A stretch of 64,000 nt of DNA from Armatimonadota bacterium (GTDB taxonomy: Bacteria; Armatimonadota; Zipacnadia; Zipacnadales; JABUFB01). The stretch lies in contig JABUFB010000009.1 of the NCBI GenBank assembly GCA_013314775.1, positions 186,001 to 250,000 of the forward strand, read 5' to 3'. A program made the position numbers and the translations under genes. This document shows positions 25,289 through 34,322 of the stretch, piece by piece. Below the pieces are notes generated by a model, which saw only the letters and a program-made list of their open reading frames with translations, had not been told where the DNA came from and did no database searches. Numbering within the stretch: the stretch's first letter is position 1; each line of letters begins with the position of its first letter.

Positions 25289-26170
25289 TTGAGCGTCTTG
25301 AGGGCAGTGATACCAGCTGCCGGGCTTGGGACGCGGCTTTATCCGGCGACCAAGTCCCAGCCCAAAGAGATGCTCCCCTTGGGCACCAAACCCACCATTC
25401 ATCTCGTTGCTGAAGAGCTGGTTGGGGCCGGACTGCGGGACCTTCTCATCGTCATCGGCCGCCACAAACGAGCCATCGCGGACCACTTCGACCAGGCCGA
25501 TGGTATCCCACCCCACGACAACTGCGACCGCTGCAGCGAACTGTTCGACAACCCGCTCATCCACTTCTTTTACACTCGCCAATCCGTGCCGAAAGGGCTT
25601 GGCGATGCAGTCATGCAGGCCCGGTCTTTCGTCGGGCACCAGCATTTCGTGGTTGCGCTCGGAGACTGCGTCATCGTGGGGCCCGAGCGTTCGTCGCTCA
25701 TGAACCGTCTGCTGCAGACACACGAACAGCACAGTGCGGCCGCGACCGTCGCCACCCAGCGTGTCTCGCCTGAGGCCACCTCGCGGTATGGTATCGTGGA
25801 CCCCGAGAGCTCGGATGACAGCATGGCGCTGAAGCTGCGGGATATCGTGGAGAAGCCTGGGCCGGACAAAGCTCCGAGCAATCTTGCTGTCTGCGCGCGG
25901 TATGTATTCTCGCCGGTCGTTTTCGATTACATCGAGCAGACGGCCCCCGGATATGGGGGCGAAGTTCAGTTGACCGACGCTATCCGGGCTATGATCCGCG
26001 ACGGCCTTCCGGTCTATGCTGTGCCTCTCGTGGCCGGCGAGGACAGACTGGACGTGGGCAACTTCGAGTCCTATGCGAAAGCATTCATCCGCCTGATGCT
26101 GTCCCACGAAGAGCTCGGACCGGGGCTGAGGAAGTACACATCTGAACTGATCGACCGCATCGACGGCTAG
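25289..26170 (+). CDS. galU: UTP-glucose-1-phosphate uridylyltransferase
   Basis: GalU makes UDP-glucose from UTP and glucose 1-phosphate, in the cytoplasm. The 293-residue protein has the nucleotidyltransferase signature AVIPAAGLGTRLYPATKSQP with KEMLPLGTKPTI, then ALGDCVIVGPE, and the C-terminal GGEVQLTDAIR and RLDVGNF, the full set for this family. The start is TTG 25289, eight bases after CGGGAGG, since the alternative frame start lies inside the tRNA-Thr gene. It is 74 bases after the tRNA cluster. UDP-glucose feeds LPS core and other glycans. Length is normal for GalU (about 290-300). Confidence 0.92.
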   Translation: MSVLRAVIPAAGLGTRLYPATKSQPKEMLPLGTKPTIHLVAEELVGAGLRDLLIVIGRHKRAIADHFDQADGIPPHDNCDRCSELFDNPLIHFFYTRQSVPKGLGDAVMQARSFVGHQHFVVALGDCVIVGPERSSLMNRLLQTHEQHSAAATVATQRVSPEATSRYGIVDPESSDDSMALKLRDIVEKPGPDKAPSNLAVCARYVFSPVVFDYIEQTAPGYGGEVQLTDAIRAMIRDGLPVYAVPLVAGEDRLDVGNFESYAKAFIRLMLSHEELGPGLRKYTSELIDRIDG

Positions 26171-26183
26171 GCGTTCCCGGCCC

Positions 26184-26231
26184 GGTCGGGCCCGTCTCAC
26201 GGTTCCTCGCGGCGGAAGAAGGAACCCGACC
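26184..26231. other. Paired stem after galU
   Basis: GGTTCCT (26201-26207) pairs with AGGAACC (26220-26226), and an outer GGTCG/CGACC pair of arms (26184-26188 and 26227-26231) extends it. It may end galU transcripts, but no T tract follows. It lies in the 137-base spacer before the PRC-barrel gene. Confidence 0.35.
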
Positions 26232-26307
26232 ATCCACGGCGAAATGGTTCTCGTAACGAGCCGTGACGGGTCACAGAGGGGGCGAGCCTGTGGGAAGGAA
26301 TGAGCCG

Positions 26308-26979
26308 ATGCGGGACATCGCTTCCATCGTGGGACTGAAGGTGATTGCCGCCCGGGAAGGCCGTGACCTCGGCCCGGTCACCCAGGTGATAGTGGACCTC
26401 GCCTCGGGCCAGTTCGAGGGAGTCATCGTCGGCAAGGGGCCCCTCGAGAAGGGCATTGAGGCCAAGGACATCACGGTCATTGGCGTCGATGCGGTGATGG
26501 TTGAGACGCACAAGGTGGCCAAGCACCTGTCCGAGTTGCCGCGTTTGCTGGAGAAGCGCCGCGACCCGCGCGAGGGCAGCCGGGAAGTGCTCACCGACGC
26601 CGGCACGCGCGTGGGTACGCTGGGCACGATCTACATCGACCCGGAGGAGCGGCGCGTCACCAGGTATGAAGTCTCCGGTGGCGCCTGGCGCGACATCACA
26701 GAAGGTGTATTGAGCCTGCCTCCGGTTGAGGGCACCGTGGACGGCAAAGATTCCGTGATCATCCCCGCCTCGGTCCTCGAGCATCATGTTGGCGTGGAGG
26801 GCGGGCTCAAGGCACAACTCGCCCGGCTGGCCGAAGTAGCGCGGAACCAGGCCCGGCATGCCGGAGAGCGCATCGAGGAAACGGTCAGCGGCGGAGATAG
26901 GCGTCCACCCGAGGCCGTTCAGGAGCCGGATACGCAGCCGCAGATGCCGGAAGAGACGGACCCGCGGGGCGAAGATTGA
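26308..26979 (+). CDS. PRC-barrel domain protein
   Basis: 223-residue soluble protein with two PRC-barrel-like domains: residues about 1-80 (IASIVGLKVIAAREGRDLG, then QVIVDLASGQFEGVIVGKG) and about 90-165 (EVLTDAGTRVGTLGTIYID, RVTRYEVSGGAWRDI). The C-terminal third is polar and charged. PRC-barrels occur in RimM, in photosynthetic reaction centre H subunits and in many bacterial proteins of unknown role, so no specific function is claimed. Start ATG 26308 follows AAGGA with suitable spacing. The gene stands between galU and murB, 120 bases before murB. Confidence 0.7.
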   Translation: MRDIASIVGLKVIAAREGRDLGPVTQVIVDLASGQFEGVIVGKGPLEKGIEAKDITVIGVDAVMVETHKVAKHLSELPRLLEKRRDPREGSREVLTDAGTRVGTLGTIYIDPEERRVTRYEVSGGAWRDITEGVLSLPPVEGTVDGKDSVIIPASVLEHHVGVEGGLKAQLARLAEVARNQARHAGERIEETVSGGDRRPPEAVQEPDTQPQMPEETDPRGED

Positions 26980-27099
26980 CCTCCGGCCGCAAAGGGTTTC
27001 ACTCGTCTCGGCCCTTGCCGAAGCTGGCAGGGACAAAACGCGAAGGATCGGCACGCCGTGGTCAGCGGGGTTGTTGCAGACACCGGAGCCGGCGTAGCC

Positions 27100-28068
27100 A
27101 TGTACACGATGTGCAATAACCTTCTTGCTGACCTGCAAAGAGTGCCGGACCTCCAGGTCGAGACGGGTGTGCCCATGTCTCTGCACACCTCTTTCGGTAT
27201 CGGCGGCCCGGCTGATATCCTCGTCACTCCCATCACTGCCGAAGCGCTGGCCCAGACCCTCAAAATCTGCCACGATGCCGGCGAGAAGCCGCTAATTCTG
27301 GGCAAAGGCACCAACATGCTGGTGCTCGATGGTGGCATCCGGGGTGTAGTTGTCAAGCTCGCGGGTGGCATGCAGTCGGTCACTGTTGAGGACGACACGG
27401 TGACGGCGGAAAGTGGTGCGCGTCTGGCCTGCATCTGCAGGACCTGTGCCGACAACGGCCTGACGGGCCTGGAATGGGCGGCGGGAATACCAGGCACTCT
27501 TGGCGGCGCGCTGAATATGAACGCGGGTGCCAACGGCGGAGAGATCGGCCAACTCACCGAGTGGGTAACCGTCGCCACATACTGCGGCGAACTCAAGACG
27601 CTTACTCGGGACGAGCTTTCCTTCGGCTACCGCACCAGCATCTTCCAGACCATGGACGCCGTGATCGCCCGGGCCTGCCTGAAGCTCGAGCATTCCTGCG
27701 CCGCGGACGTGCGCAAGAAGATGCACGACGTGGTACAGCTTCGGTGCCAGAAGCAGCCCGTCGCCATGCCCAGCGCCGGCTGCATTTTCAAGCGCCCCCT
27801 CAATGACTACGCGGGCCGCCTTCTCGAAGAGGCCGGCGCCAAAGGCATGCAGGTTGGCGGTGCGGTAGTCTCACCGAAGCATGCTAACTTCATCGTCAAT
27901 GCCGGCGGCGCAACGGCCCAGGATGTGCTGGAACTCATCGAACTGGTGCAGGGCCGGGTGCGCGAATTGTTCGGAGTGGAGCTGCACACGGAGGTCTGCG
28001 TGGTTGGCGAGCCGCTCCCCCGTCCGAAAAGCGGCTGCGTCACAACCCTCACCCACGCCACGAAATAG
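27100..28068 (+). CDS. murB: UDP-N-acetylenolpyruvoylglucosamine reductase, Cys in the catalytic Ser position
   Basis: MurB reduces UDP-GlcNAc-enolpyruvate to UDP-MurNAc with NADPH and FAD in peptidoglycan synthesis. The 322-residue protein has HTSFGIGGPADILV, LGKGTNMLVLDGGIRG, WAAGIPGTLGGALNMNAGA, FGYRTSIF and the C-terminal EEAGAKG...VSPKHANFIVN of the FAD-binding and catalytic domains. The proton-donor loop reads PSAGCIFKRP: Cys228 replaces the usual Ser (GSxFKNP). Cys may work here but the change should be noted. ATG 27100 is chosen; GTG 27058 is an in-frame alternative with GAAGGA before it, giving 14 more residues. Gene end: stem-loop 28070-28099. Confidence 0.9.
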   Translation: MYTMCNNLLADLQRVPDLQVETGVPMSLHTSFGIGGPADILVTPITAEALAQTLKICHDAGEKPLILGKGTNMLVLDGGIRGVVVKLAGGMQSVTVEDDTVTAESGARLACICRTCADNGLTGLEWAAGIPGTLGGALNMNAGANGGEIGQLTEWVTVATYCGELKTLTRDELSFGYRTSIFQTMDAVIARACLKLEHSCAADVRKKMHDVVQLRCQKQPVAMPSAGCIFKRPLNDYAGRLLEEAGAKGMQVGGAVVSPKHANFIVNAGGATAQDVLELIELVQGRVRELFGVELHTEVCVVGEPLPRPKSGCVTTLTHATK

Positions 28069-28069
28069 C

Positions 28070-28099
28070 GCAGGCGGCGCATTGAAGCGCGCCGCCCGC
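28070..28099. terminator. Stem-loop between convergent murB and nitrilase genes
   Basis: GCAGGCGGCGC (28070-28080) pairs with GCGCCGCCCGC (28089-28099) with one mismatch, around a short loop. It lies just after the murB stop and before the end of the minus-strand nitrilase. No pure T tract is present. Confidence 0.5.
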
Positions 28100-28128
28100 G
28101 TCTGCTGCAATTCTTCGTCGCGGACCAG

Positions 28129-29070
28129 CTACACCTTGCCCTCCCGCAGCATCTTTTCTCGCACGCCCCTGGCCCGCTTCAAGTAGGCATTCCACGGTTC
28201 CAGCTCGAACTCCGCGATGATGTCGTCCACGGTGACATCATCCATCGTGCTGGCCAGGGTGAAGTGCGCCTCGGGGTAATCCACTTCGATCTCCACTCCC
28301 GGTCCATACTTCTTCAGAATGTCCGGGAGCTTGTTCTGGTTGCCGTCGAGGTGGAAGAGGCAGCGGTCCATGTTGATGACTGCGGAGGCGATGGGCGGCA
28401 GGAACCCGGACCGCACCGGGTTGATCTCCATACCTGTCTCCACAAGCACCCGGCCGGACATGTCCACGATGTAGCTGCGTGCGGGCACGCTGGAAACCAT
28501 GTACATGCCGAAGTCCCGCGCCCAGTGCTCCAGGCGCACGCCGCCGATAAACATGGATGAGAAGATGCACAGTCGCGTGCCATGGTTCGCCAGGGTCTGC
28601 CCCACCTCGAAAAACTTGAGGTCGAAGCAGATTGCCGCGCCGGTCTTGCCGAAGTCCAGGTCGAAGGCCGGGGCATCCTCTCCGGGCACGATCCCCTTCT
28701 CCATTTCACCAATGGTGGGCTGGTACTTGTGGTACTTGCCGACAATCTGCCCGTCGCGCCCGATGAAGGCCGACGTATTGCGCATCACATCGCCCTGCTG
28801 CTCGGGGATGGAGCAGACCACATACATGCCATGCTTGCGGGCGATGTCTGCGCACAGGTTTGAGGTCGGCCCCGGAATCGGCTGGGCCTGCTGATCCCAA
28901 TCGCACCCGCCGTGAACGTTGCAGAACTCCGTGAGCGCCACGAGATCGGGCTTCGCGCGGGCTGCTTCCTCAAGCAGTTCCGACAGCTTCTCGTGCACGT
29001 CGTCCAGGTTTTTCAGCCCCGCAGATCCCGCGGACCAGGCGATGGTGGACACTCGAATGTTGCGTGCCAT
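28129..29070 (-). CDS. Carbon-nitrogen hydrolase (nitrilase superfamily)
   Basis: 313-residue cytoplasmic hydrolase of the nitrilase superfamily, which cleaves amides, N-carbamoyl compounds or nitriles. The catalytic triad is clear: Glu48 (ALTEFC), Lys115 (GKYHKYQP) and Cys148 (GAAICFDLKF). Length and the C-terminal DMSGRVLVETG match the family. The start ATG 29070 leaves no signal peptide. The epimerase gene precedes it on the same strand, 52 bases away, so they are probably cotranscribed. Its substrate is unknown; the family is too broad to guess one. Confidence 0.78.
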   Translation of the reverse strand: MARNIRVSTIAWSAGSAGLKNLDDVHEKLSELLEEAARAKPDLVALTEFCNVHGGCDWDQQAQPIPGPTSNLCADIARKHGMYVVCSIPEQQGDVMRNTSAFIGRDGQIVGKYHKYQPTIGEMEKGIVPGEDAPAFDLDFGKTGAAICFDLKFFEVGQTLANHGTRLCIFSSMFIGGVRLEHWARDFGMYMVSSVPARSYIVDMSGRVLVETGMEINPVRSGFLPPIASAVINMDRCLFHLDGNQNKLPDILKKYGPGVEIEVDYPEAHFTLASTMDDVTVDDIIAEFELEPWNAYLKRARGVREKMLREGKV

Positions 29071-29122
29071 TGGCTGCTCTCCGTTTCGTGGCGACGCGGA
29101 CGTGGGAGCTTCCGCGTCGGGA

Positions 29123-29977
29123 TCAGGCGGTCAATCCAGCCTGTTCGCGGCAGTCATATTCCGGCTCGAAGCCGATGACTTCCCGGGCGCGATCGATCGA
29201 GATCAGCGCACAGTGCGGGTCATCCCACATCGGGTTATCCTTACGTGCGGCGTGCGGCAGGTAGCGTTCCAGAAGTTCCAGCGTGGGCAGGGCTTGGAAA
29301 GTGCGCGGGGCGCTGATGTTCAGCGTCGCATGGGTAATTCCCGGCGTGTTGATGGACTTCTCCACAGCCTGCGCGACGTCGCGGGCGTCTACGTAACCCC
29401 AGAGCTGGCCCACGAACTGCCCAGGATCCCGCGACAGCCCGGCCAGATTCTGGTACAGGGCTTCGTTCCAGACCCAGCAATAGCGAAGGCAGACAGTCTC
29501 GAGGGCATGGGAGCGGGTATAGCGGCGGCAGATTTCCTCCCCGAGCAGCTTGCTCAGCCCATAGCAGTCCAGGGGTTCGGTTGGATGACGTTCATCCACC
29601 GGCAGGTAGGATGGCAGGATCTCACCGCGACCAAAGACGAAACCGTAGGCGGAATCGCTGCTCGCGAACACCAGGCGCTTCGGCGAACCAAGCGCGGCGG
29701 CCTCAACCACGCGCTGGGTGCCCATCACATTGGTCATCATCACGGCGTCGGACGGGTCATATGCCGGATGAGGAATGGCCGCGAGATGCACGACGGCGTC
29801 GACGCCTATCATGGCCTCCGCGAGGTGGGCCGAGTTGAGGATGTCGCCGCGAATGAAGCGCCCGTGCCCGTGCTCGGGCAGTCGCGCGTCGAAGCTTACG
29901 ACCTCATGCGACCGGGCGAGCCGCTCGCAGACGACCGATCCAACGTAGCCGGCGCCACCCGTGACCAGGACCCTCAT
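29123..29977 (-). CDS. NAD(P)-dependent epimerase/dehydratase (extended SDR)
   Basis: 284-residue Rossmann-fold protein. The dinucleotide loop is LVTGGAGYVGSVVC (residues about 4-17); the active-site pair is YGLSK (Tyr-x3-Lys) with a preceding SSDSAYGF Ser/Thr-rich strand. The C-terminal substrate-binding half is short, as in small UDP-sugar or keto-sugar epimerases. Start ATG 29977. It sits upstream of the nitrilase gene with a 52-base gap. Substrate is not known; a nucleotide sugar is likely by family. Confidence 0.8.
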   Translation of the reverse strand: MRVLVTGGAGYVGSVVCERLARSHEVVSFDARLPEHGHGRFIRGDILNSAHLAEAMIGVDAVVHLAAIPHPAYDPSDAVMMTNVMGTQRVVEAAALGSPKRLVFASSDSAYGFVFGRGEILPSYLPVDERHPTEPLDCYGLSKLLGEEICRRYTRSHALETVCLRYCWVWNEALYQNLAGLSRDPGQFVGQLWGYVDARDVAQAVEKSINTPGITHATLNISAPRTFQALPTLELLERYLPHAARKDNPMWDDPHCALISIDRAREVIGFEPEYDCREQAGLTA

Positions 29978-30059
29978 TCAGAGCACCATCCTTCAGCGCT
30001 GACACTGAGACGAGGCCGCGGTTCGACGTTGAGAAGGTCGAGACCTTCCCGGTGCGCCG

Positions 30060-30092
30060 GAAACGAAAACGCCGCCTGGAATGGCGGCGGGG
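30060..30092 (-). terminator. Terminator of the 171-residue gene
   Basis: CGCCGCC (30070-30076) pairs with GGCGGCG (30083-30089). Read on the minus strand, the stem is followed by TTTTCGTTT. It lies just after the stop of the unknown gene at 30120. Confidence 0.75.
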
Positions 30093-30119
30093 AAAACACG
30101 CGAGGCTCTCACTCGTGGG

Positions 30120-30635
30120 CTACGCGCTGCTCTGAGCCTTGAGCTTGATCGCATGCTGGATAGCGCATTTGAGTTCGTTGGTGGTCACGCGGCCACCCAG
30201 GAACTCCTCCTGCAGGAGCTTGTTGAGCTGGCCGAAGACCTCGCGGCTTGACTTGCCCTGTCCCATCCAGTCGTCAACCTGGCTGTCAAGCTGAGCCTGG
30301 CGCTTCGCGGGAATCTGTTCGACGTGGGTGTGGATGAACTCCAGTATCTCCCGGGGGTCCTTGGTCTCTTTGTAGTCCCCGAGTCCGTCATCCAGATAGG
30401 CGAAAGTACCATCGTGGTGGTTGTAGGTGACGTTCAACTGGGTTGTTGAACCACCCGGGGTCTCATAGATGACCGCGATATTCGTGATCTCTTCGTTCTC
30501 TTTCTTCCAATGGGAATACTCATGGCGAAGATTCCCGTACCCAACCCGACGCTCCGGCGGTGTCTGGTACGTGGCAATGATGCGGTCAAGCTCCCTTCGG
30601 AGCCAATCGAAGCCCTGAGCGGTGCTATCCGTCAA
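30120..30635 (-). CDS. Unknown soluble protein
   Basis: 171-residue protein, predicted start TTG 30635, chosen because GGAGG lies eight bases before it; an earlier GTG at 30686 is in frame but has no such site. The protein has no signal peptide or membrane segment. It holds a charged helix near residues 5-20, a mixed beta region in the middle (ITNIAVIYETPGGSTTQLNV, YLDDGLGDY) and a helical C-terminal half. I do not recognise its family. It has its own terminator at 30060-30092 and stands alone between the epimerase and PEGA genes on the minus strand. Confidence 0.45.
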   Translation of the reverse strand: MTDSTAQGFDWLRRELDRIIATYQTPPERRVGYGNLRHEYSHWKKENEEITNIAVIYETPGGSTTQLNVTYNHHDGTFAYLDDGLGDYKETKDPREILEFIHTHVEQIPAKRQAQLDSQVDDWMGQGKSSREVFGQLNKLLQEEFLGGRVTTNELKCAIQHAIKLKAQSSA

Positions 30636-30874
30636 CGTCCGATCCTCCGCAAAATACAATAGACTGCGGCACTCCAACTTTACCACAAGGGGGCGTCAGT
30701 GGCAAGTCCCGGACGCCCCGGACCAGTCTGAATGAACGCTCGCAGGCCGTCCCGGTGACTTCCGGATTCCCAGAAACGGGGCAGAAATGTGTTGATTCTG
30801 CCCAAGTCTCGCGGCGCGACTTCTCGGCGAACGACAGTCCGCGCATGCGGGCCTTGTTGTCTGCGGGCGTCGCG

Positions 30875-32803
30875 TCACGGGTTGATGCGGATCAGTCCCA
30901 CCTCAACCTTGGTGGTTTGCCCATGGATGACGGGGGCCTTCCCGCTCCAGGTCTGGTAACCTTCGAGTTCCAGCGTCACCTGCCGCTTGCCCACCGGCAC
31001 TCCAGTGAGTGTGCGCGGCGTGACGCCCTGGTCCCGTCCGTCCAGGATGATCCTGGCGCCGGCGGGAACGCTGACGCAGATGAGCTGTCCTTCGGCACGA
31101 GTCAGAGCTTCCTGAACCACCGCGGTCTGCTGATCCTCGACCTGGACGGCTCGCTTCACCGGCAGGAAGCCGTCCAGTTCGATGCTGACCGTGTGCTGCC
31201 CGATGGGCAGACCTGTGACCGCCACGGGGCTCTTCCCGCGTTCCTCGCCATCCAGTGTGACCTTGGCCCCCGGCGGTGTGGTCTCGACGCGCACATTCCC
31301 GGCCAACGGCCGCAGGCGGAAACTGAAGACCTGCAACTCGTCTGTGGACTCCACGGTCAGCGGCTCAGTGAGCACCGCATGACCCGGGAGCGTCAGGCGC
31401 AGTTCGCGGAGCCCCGTGGCCACAGACGGAAGGTCCAGCGGCGTCGAGCCCACCTGCACCCCATCCAGAGCAACCCGGGCGCCCTCGGGCACCGAGACGA
31501 TGCGCACGGAGCGCAGGTCTTTCTCCAGGGCGACTTCGACTTCCGTTGAACGCTGGCGACGGATTGTCACGGAGCGGGTGACCGGCTTGTGTCCTGGCAG
31601 GTTCAGCGTCAGTTGGTGGTCGCCCGAAGCAACATCCTTCACAGATAGCGGCGTCTCACCTATCTCGCGCCCATCCAGCCTCACCTTCGCGCCCACCGGA
31701 TCCGTCCTGACAACCAGTTCGCCGAAGGGTGGGATTTCCTTGAGCGCCACTGCCATCGCCAGCGCTTCATCCTGCGCGGCAGTGATTTCGTAGGCCCCCG
31801 CAATGTGATCCCGAAGGGAGATTTCTGCCACCGTGCTCTCTCCAGCCGCGAGCGCGACAGCCACCGGTGTGATCCCCGCCACGCGCCCGTTCACGGTCAC
31901 CAGAGCCTGCCCGGGCTGGGAGTTGACAACCAGCGCAGGGAGCGGGAGTCCAGGCCGCTTCATACCGGGCATCGGCGCAAGGCCCACCAGTTGGCCCACC
32001 GCGATACGGCCGTCGGGGTCGATGGAGGTGGCCTCGATGGCGTGACCGTCGGCTTCGGCAGCGGTGCGCACTCGGCCTGTCAGGCGCCCGGTGCGCAGGT
32101 CCTGACGGGCTAAGGCCGCACCAAGTCCCGAAGGATCTTCGCCGGGCACGCGAAACTGCACCGGGTCGTAGACGCCGTACTCCGAGGCGGTGGCAAGGAC
32201 CCGGCCTCCCACGGGGAAGAGCTGAATGACGACCCCCTCGGGGGAGTCGATGATGGACAAGACGCGCCCCATCGCGGGCAAGAGTGAGATGGCGTGGGCC
32301 GCTAGTTCAGCCGGTGCGTCCACAGCCGGGCCGAGCGGCACCGCGACCCCGGGGTGGAGCTGCCCTGCCAGCGTGAGCGTCTCGGCCACGACAACCTGTC
32401 CCAGCGGGACAGGCACCGCTACAGCATCGTCGGTTACCCCTGACAGGTCTGCAATAACGCGCCCGAAAACGATGGCATCTACGCCGAAGCGGTCGCCAAT
32501 TCTGCGGGCGGCTTCGGGACGCGACGCCAGGATGTCCACGCGGGCATCAGCGACCGCCCGCAATATCTCCTGGCCGCTGACAACCTCCACCTGGGGGTGA
32601 GCGCTGATCGCCCTGCGCACGGCGTCGCTGAGTTGCGTGGCCCGGGCCGGATCGCCACCGATTGCCTGGAAATCAGCCACGGCGACCCGGAGTTTCGGGC
32701 TATCCAGGCCGGGACGTGGGGCTTCCTGAGCAAAGACAGGGGCACCGGCAATGCCGAGGCAGAAGGCGATTGCGGCCAACAATGTCAACGTGTCACTGCG
32801 CAA
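30875..32803 (-). CDS. Exported PEGA-repeat protein with CsgG/TolB-like N-terminal domain
   Basis: 642-residue exported protein. Signal peptide (residues 1-25, ending PVFAQ). Residues about 36-120 (LRVAVADFQAIGGDP, then VVSGQEILRAVADARVD, DRFGVDAIVFGRV) resemble the alpha/beta domain found in CsgG, LpoB and FlgO-type proteins. From about residue 290 on, five PEGA-like sandwiches repeat; each shows the pattern V..xPxGAxVxLDGxxxGxTPL and ends with LxLxGH or LxLEGY. PEGA domains are extracytoplasmic and often surface-attached, so a structural or assembly role in the envelope is likely. It follows a membrane protein gene on the same strand by 59 bases. Confidence 0.7.
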   Translation of the reverse strand: MRSDTLTLLAAIAFCLGIAGAPVFAQEAPRPGLDSPKLRVAVADFQAIGGDPARATQLSDAVRRAISAHPQVEVVSGQEILRAVADARVDILASRPEAARRIGDRFGVDAIVFGRVIADLSGVTDDAVAVPVPLGQVVVAETLTLAGQLHPGVAVPLGPAVDAPAELAAHAISLLPAMGRVLSIIDSPEGVVIQLFPVGGRVLATASEYGVYDPVQFRVPGEDPSGLGAALARQDLRTGRLTGRVRTAAEADGHAIEATSIDPDGRIAVGQLVGLAPMPGMKRPGLPLPALVVNSQPGQALVTVNGRVAGITPVAVALAAGESTVAEISLRDHIAGAYEITAAQDEALAMAVALKEIPPFGELVVRTDPVGAKVRLDGREIGETPLSVKDVASGDHQLTLNLPGHKPVTRSVTIRRQRSTEVEVALEKDLRSVRIVSVPEGARVALDGVQVGSTPLDLPSVATGLRELRLTLPGHAVLTEPLTVESTDELQVFSFRLRPLAGNVRVETTPPGAKVTLDGEERGKSPVAVTGLPIGQHTVSIELDGFLPVKRAVQVEDQQTAVVQEALTRAEGQLICVSVPAGARIILDGRDQGVTPRTLTGVPVGKRQVTLELEGYQTWSGKAPVIHGQTTKVEVGLIRINP

Positions 32804-32862
32804 GCGGATTCACCACCGTATCGGTTTGAGCGGGCAGCCTGGGCCGGCCCCGCGGAACTCGC

Positions 32863-33762
32863 TCAGTATTGCCCCGGCACGCCGGGCACGTCAAGCATCC
32901 CGCCGTCGGTGTCATCGGCCCCTGACGGGGGCGCGTCGAGGAACGGGCTGCCCTGGTCCGCGCTGTACGCGGGTAGGCTTACATCCCCGGTGCCCAGCCC
33001 TTGCCCGCTGAGCACCGACCCGGCTTTCACTGTGCTCCGTACCCAGTCGCCGGTGCCCCGGACCGGTTCCGTGTCCTGGACGAACAGCGAATAGCTGCCG
33101 GGGGGTGGACCGTTGAACACGTAGTTGCCCGTTGCGTTGGCTCGGGTCTCATACAGCCGGCGTTTCCCGTCGGGGCTTGCGAGCACCACTGGTACGTCAG
33201 GCACAGGCTCGTCCTTCTGCCCGGTCATCATCCCCAGGGTGACCAGGTTCACAGGCCGGGTGATGGTTCCGGAAACCACGCCGGTCTTGAGGAATGCACC
33301 TGCCAGGATGGCCAGAAGCAGCCCAAAGTAGGCCAGCGCCGGCGCAAGCGGCCGCTGCTCGAACTGCCGGGCGATGAGCGCGCCGACGATCGCAAGAACC
33401 AGGCTTCCCGATGCCAGTGCGGCGGGGTAAGTGCCCCCGTCGGGCAGAAGCCCCCGATGGGCGTAGATCAGCGACCCAACGCCACCGACCCCAAGAGCAA
33501 TCGCGCCCGATGCCCACACGCTCGAGGGATCTGTGCGCGTCGCCGCTGTGAACCCCATGACCACCGCGAGCAGCCCGTGCACAGTCAGAATCAGGGCGAC
33601 GTAGCGCGATGCCAGATACTCCGGCAAGATGTGGGGCCCGGCAAGTCCGCGAAGCACCCCGGCCAGAAGCACAACCGTCAGCAGGCCCAGTGCAGCCGAA
33701 GGCAGAATGCTCGCGCCTTCGCCTTTCGATTCGGGCGCTCTCGGGGCTTTGTCCATGCGCAT
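32863..33762 (-). CDS. Polytopic membrane protein with transthyretin-like C-terminal domain
   Basis: 299-residue protein. After a short cytosolic N-terminus, about five hydrophobic segments are predicted (from residue about 22 to 165: ALGLLTVVLLAGVL, YVALILTVHGLLAVVMGF, SGAIALGVGGVG and others). A short periplasmic sandwich follows, VVLASPDGKRRLYETRANAT then GNYVFNGPPPGSYSLFV, a carboxypeptidase-regulatory/transthyretin-like fold. The C-terminal 60 residues are Gly/Asp/Pro-rich. ATG 33762 is the first start that fits the hydrophobic N-terminus. Function unknown; it is the middle of a three-gene membrane/envelope set (30875-34322). Confidence 0.55.
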   Translation of the reverse strand: MRMDKAPRAPESKGEGASILPSAALGLLTVVLLAGVLRGLAGPHILPEYLASRYVALILTVHGLLAVVMGFTAATRTDPSSVWASGAIALGVGGVGSLIYAHRGLLPDGGTYPAALASGSLVLAIVGALIARQFEQRPLAPALAYFGLLLAILAGAFLKTGVVSGTITRPVNLVTLGMMTGQKDEPVPDVPVVLASPDGKRRLYETRANATGNYVFNGPPPGSYSLFVQDTEPVRGTGDWVRSTVKAGSVLSGQGLGTGDVSLPAYSADQGSPFLDAPPSGADDTDGGMLDVPGVPGQY

Positions 33763-33797
33763 GATCGCTCCAGGGCAGCAGTGCCGCCCGGCCTGTA

Positions 33798-34322
33798 TCA
33801 GGGCGCGTGCAGGTAGTCGGAGTAGAGCGTGCGCCAGAAAACGACGGCGGTCACGATGAAGATCGCGAAGGGCGCCACTGTCTCGGCCATCCAACTCATG
33901 AGCGGTGTGCCCAGGAGGTTATGGATGGCAAGGAAGTACGCGTAGGCGGCTGAACCGATAGACACGGTGAAGGCCATCCAGATGACCAGCAGAAGCGGAG
34001 AGGGTGCGACCCACTGTCCGCCGGCTTTACGGATGGCGCCCACGGAGTGAACGTCGTGAAGGAACTCGTGGAATGTGCGGCCCGGCTCAGCGGGATAGAA
34101 CTGTCGCCTGCGATAGACATAGAACGCAAATAGCCCGAACGTGATGAGCATCGCGCCCATCTTGAGCGCGATCATCCACGGCCAGCCTTCGAGACCCATT
34201 CCTCTCAACGCAAGGTACCCTGGGCCGATCTCGTCCCGCAGGTCGGGTGTCCTCCACCAGGTGCTGAACAGGTCGAGGGCGTGTGCGAAGACGATCAGGA
34301 ATGCCCCGACGCGTAGCTCCAA
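33798..34322 (-). CDS. Small membrane protein of unknown function
   Basis: 174-residue protein with about four predicted membrane helices (ELRVGAFLIVFAHALDLF, WPWMIALKMGAMLITFGLFAF, PLLLVIWMAFTVSIGSAAYAY, VAPFAIFIVTAVVFWRTLY). The start is read as TTG 34322, although no clear ribosome binding site is present, so the true start could be slightly downstream. It precedes the transthyretin-like membrane protein by 35 bases. No family is recognised. Confidence 0.45.
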   Translation of the reverse strand: MELRVGAFLIVFAHALDLFSTWWRTPDLRDEIGPGYLALRGMGLEGWPWMIALKMGAMLITFGLFAFYVYRRRQFYPAEPGRTFHEFLHDVHSVGAIRKAGGQWVAPSPLLLVIWMAFTVSIGSAAYAYFLAIHNLLGTPLMSWMAETVAPFAIFIVTAVVFWRTLYSDYLHAP

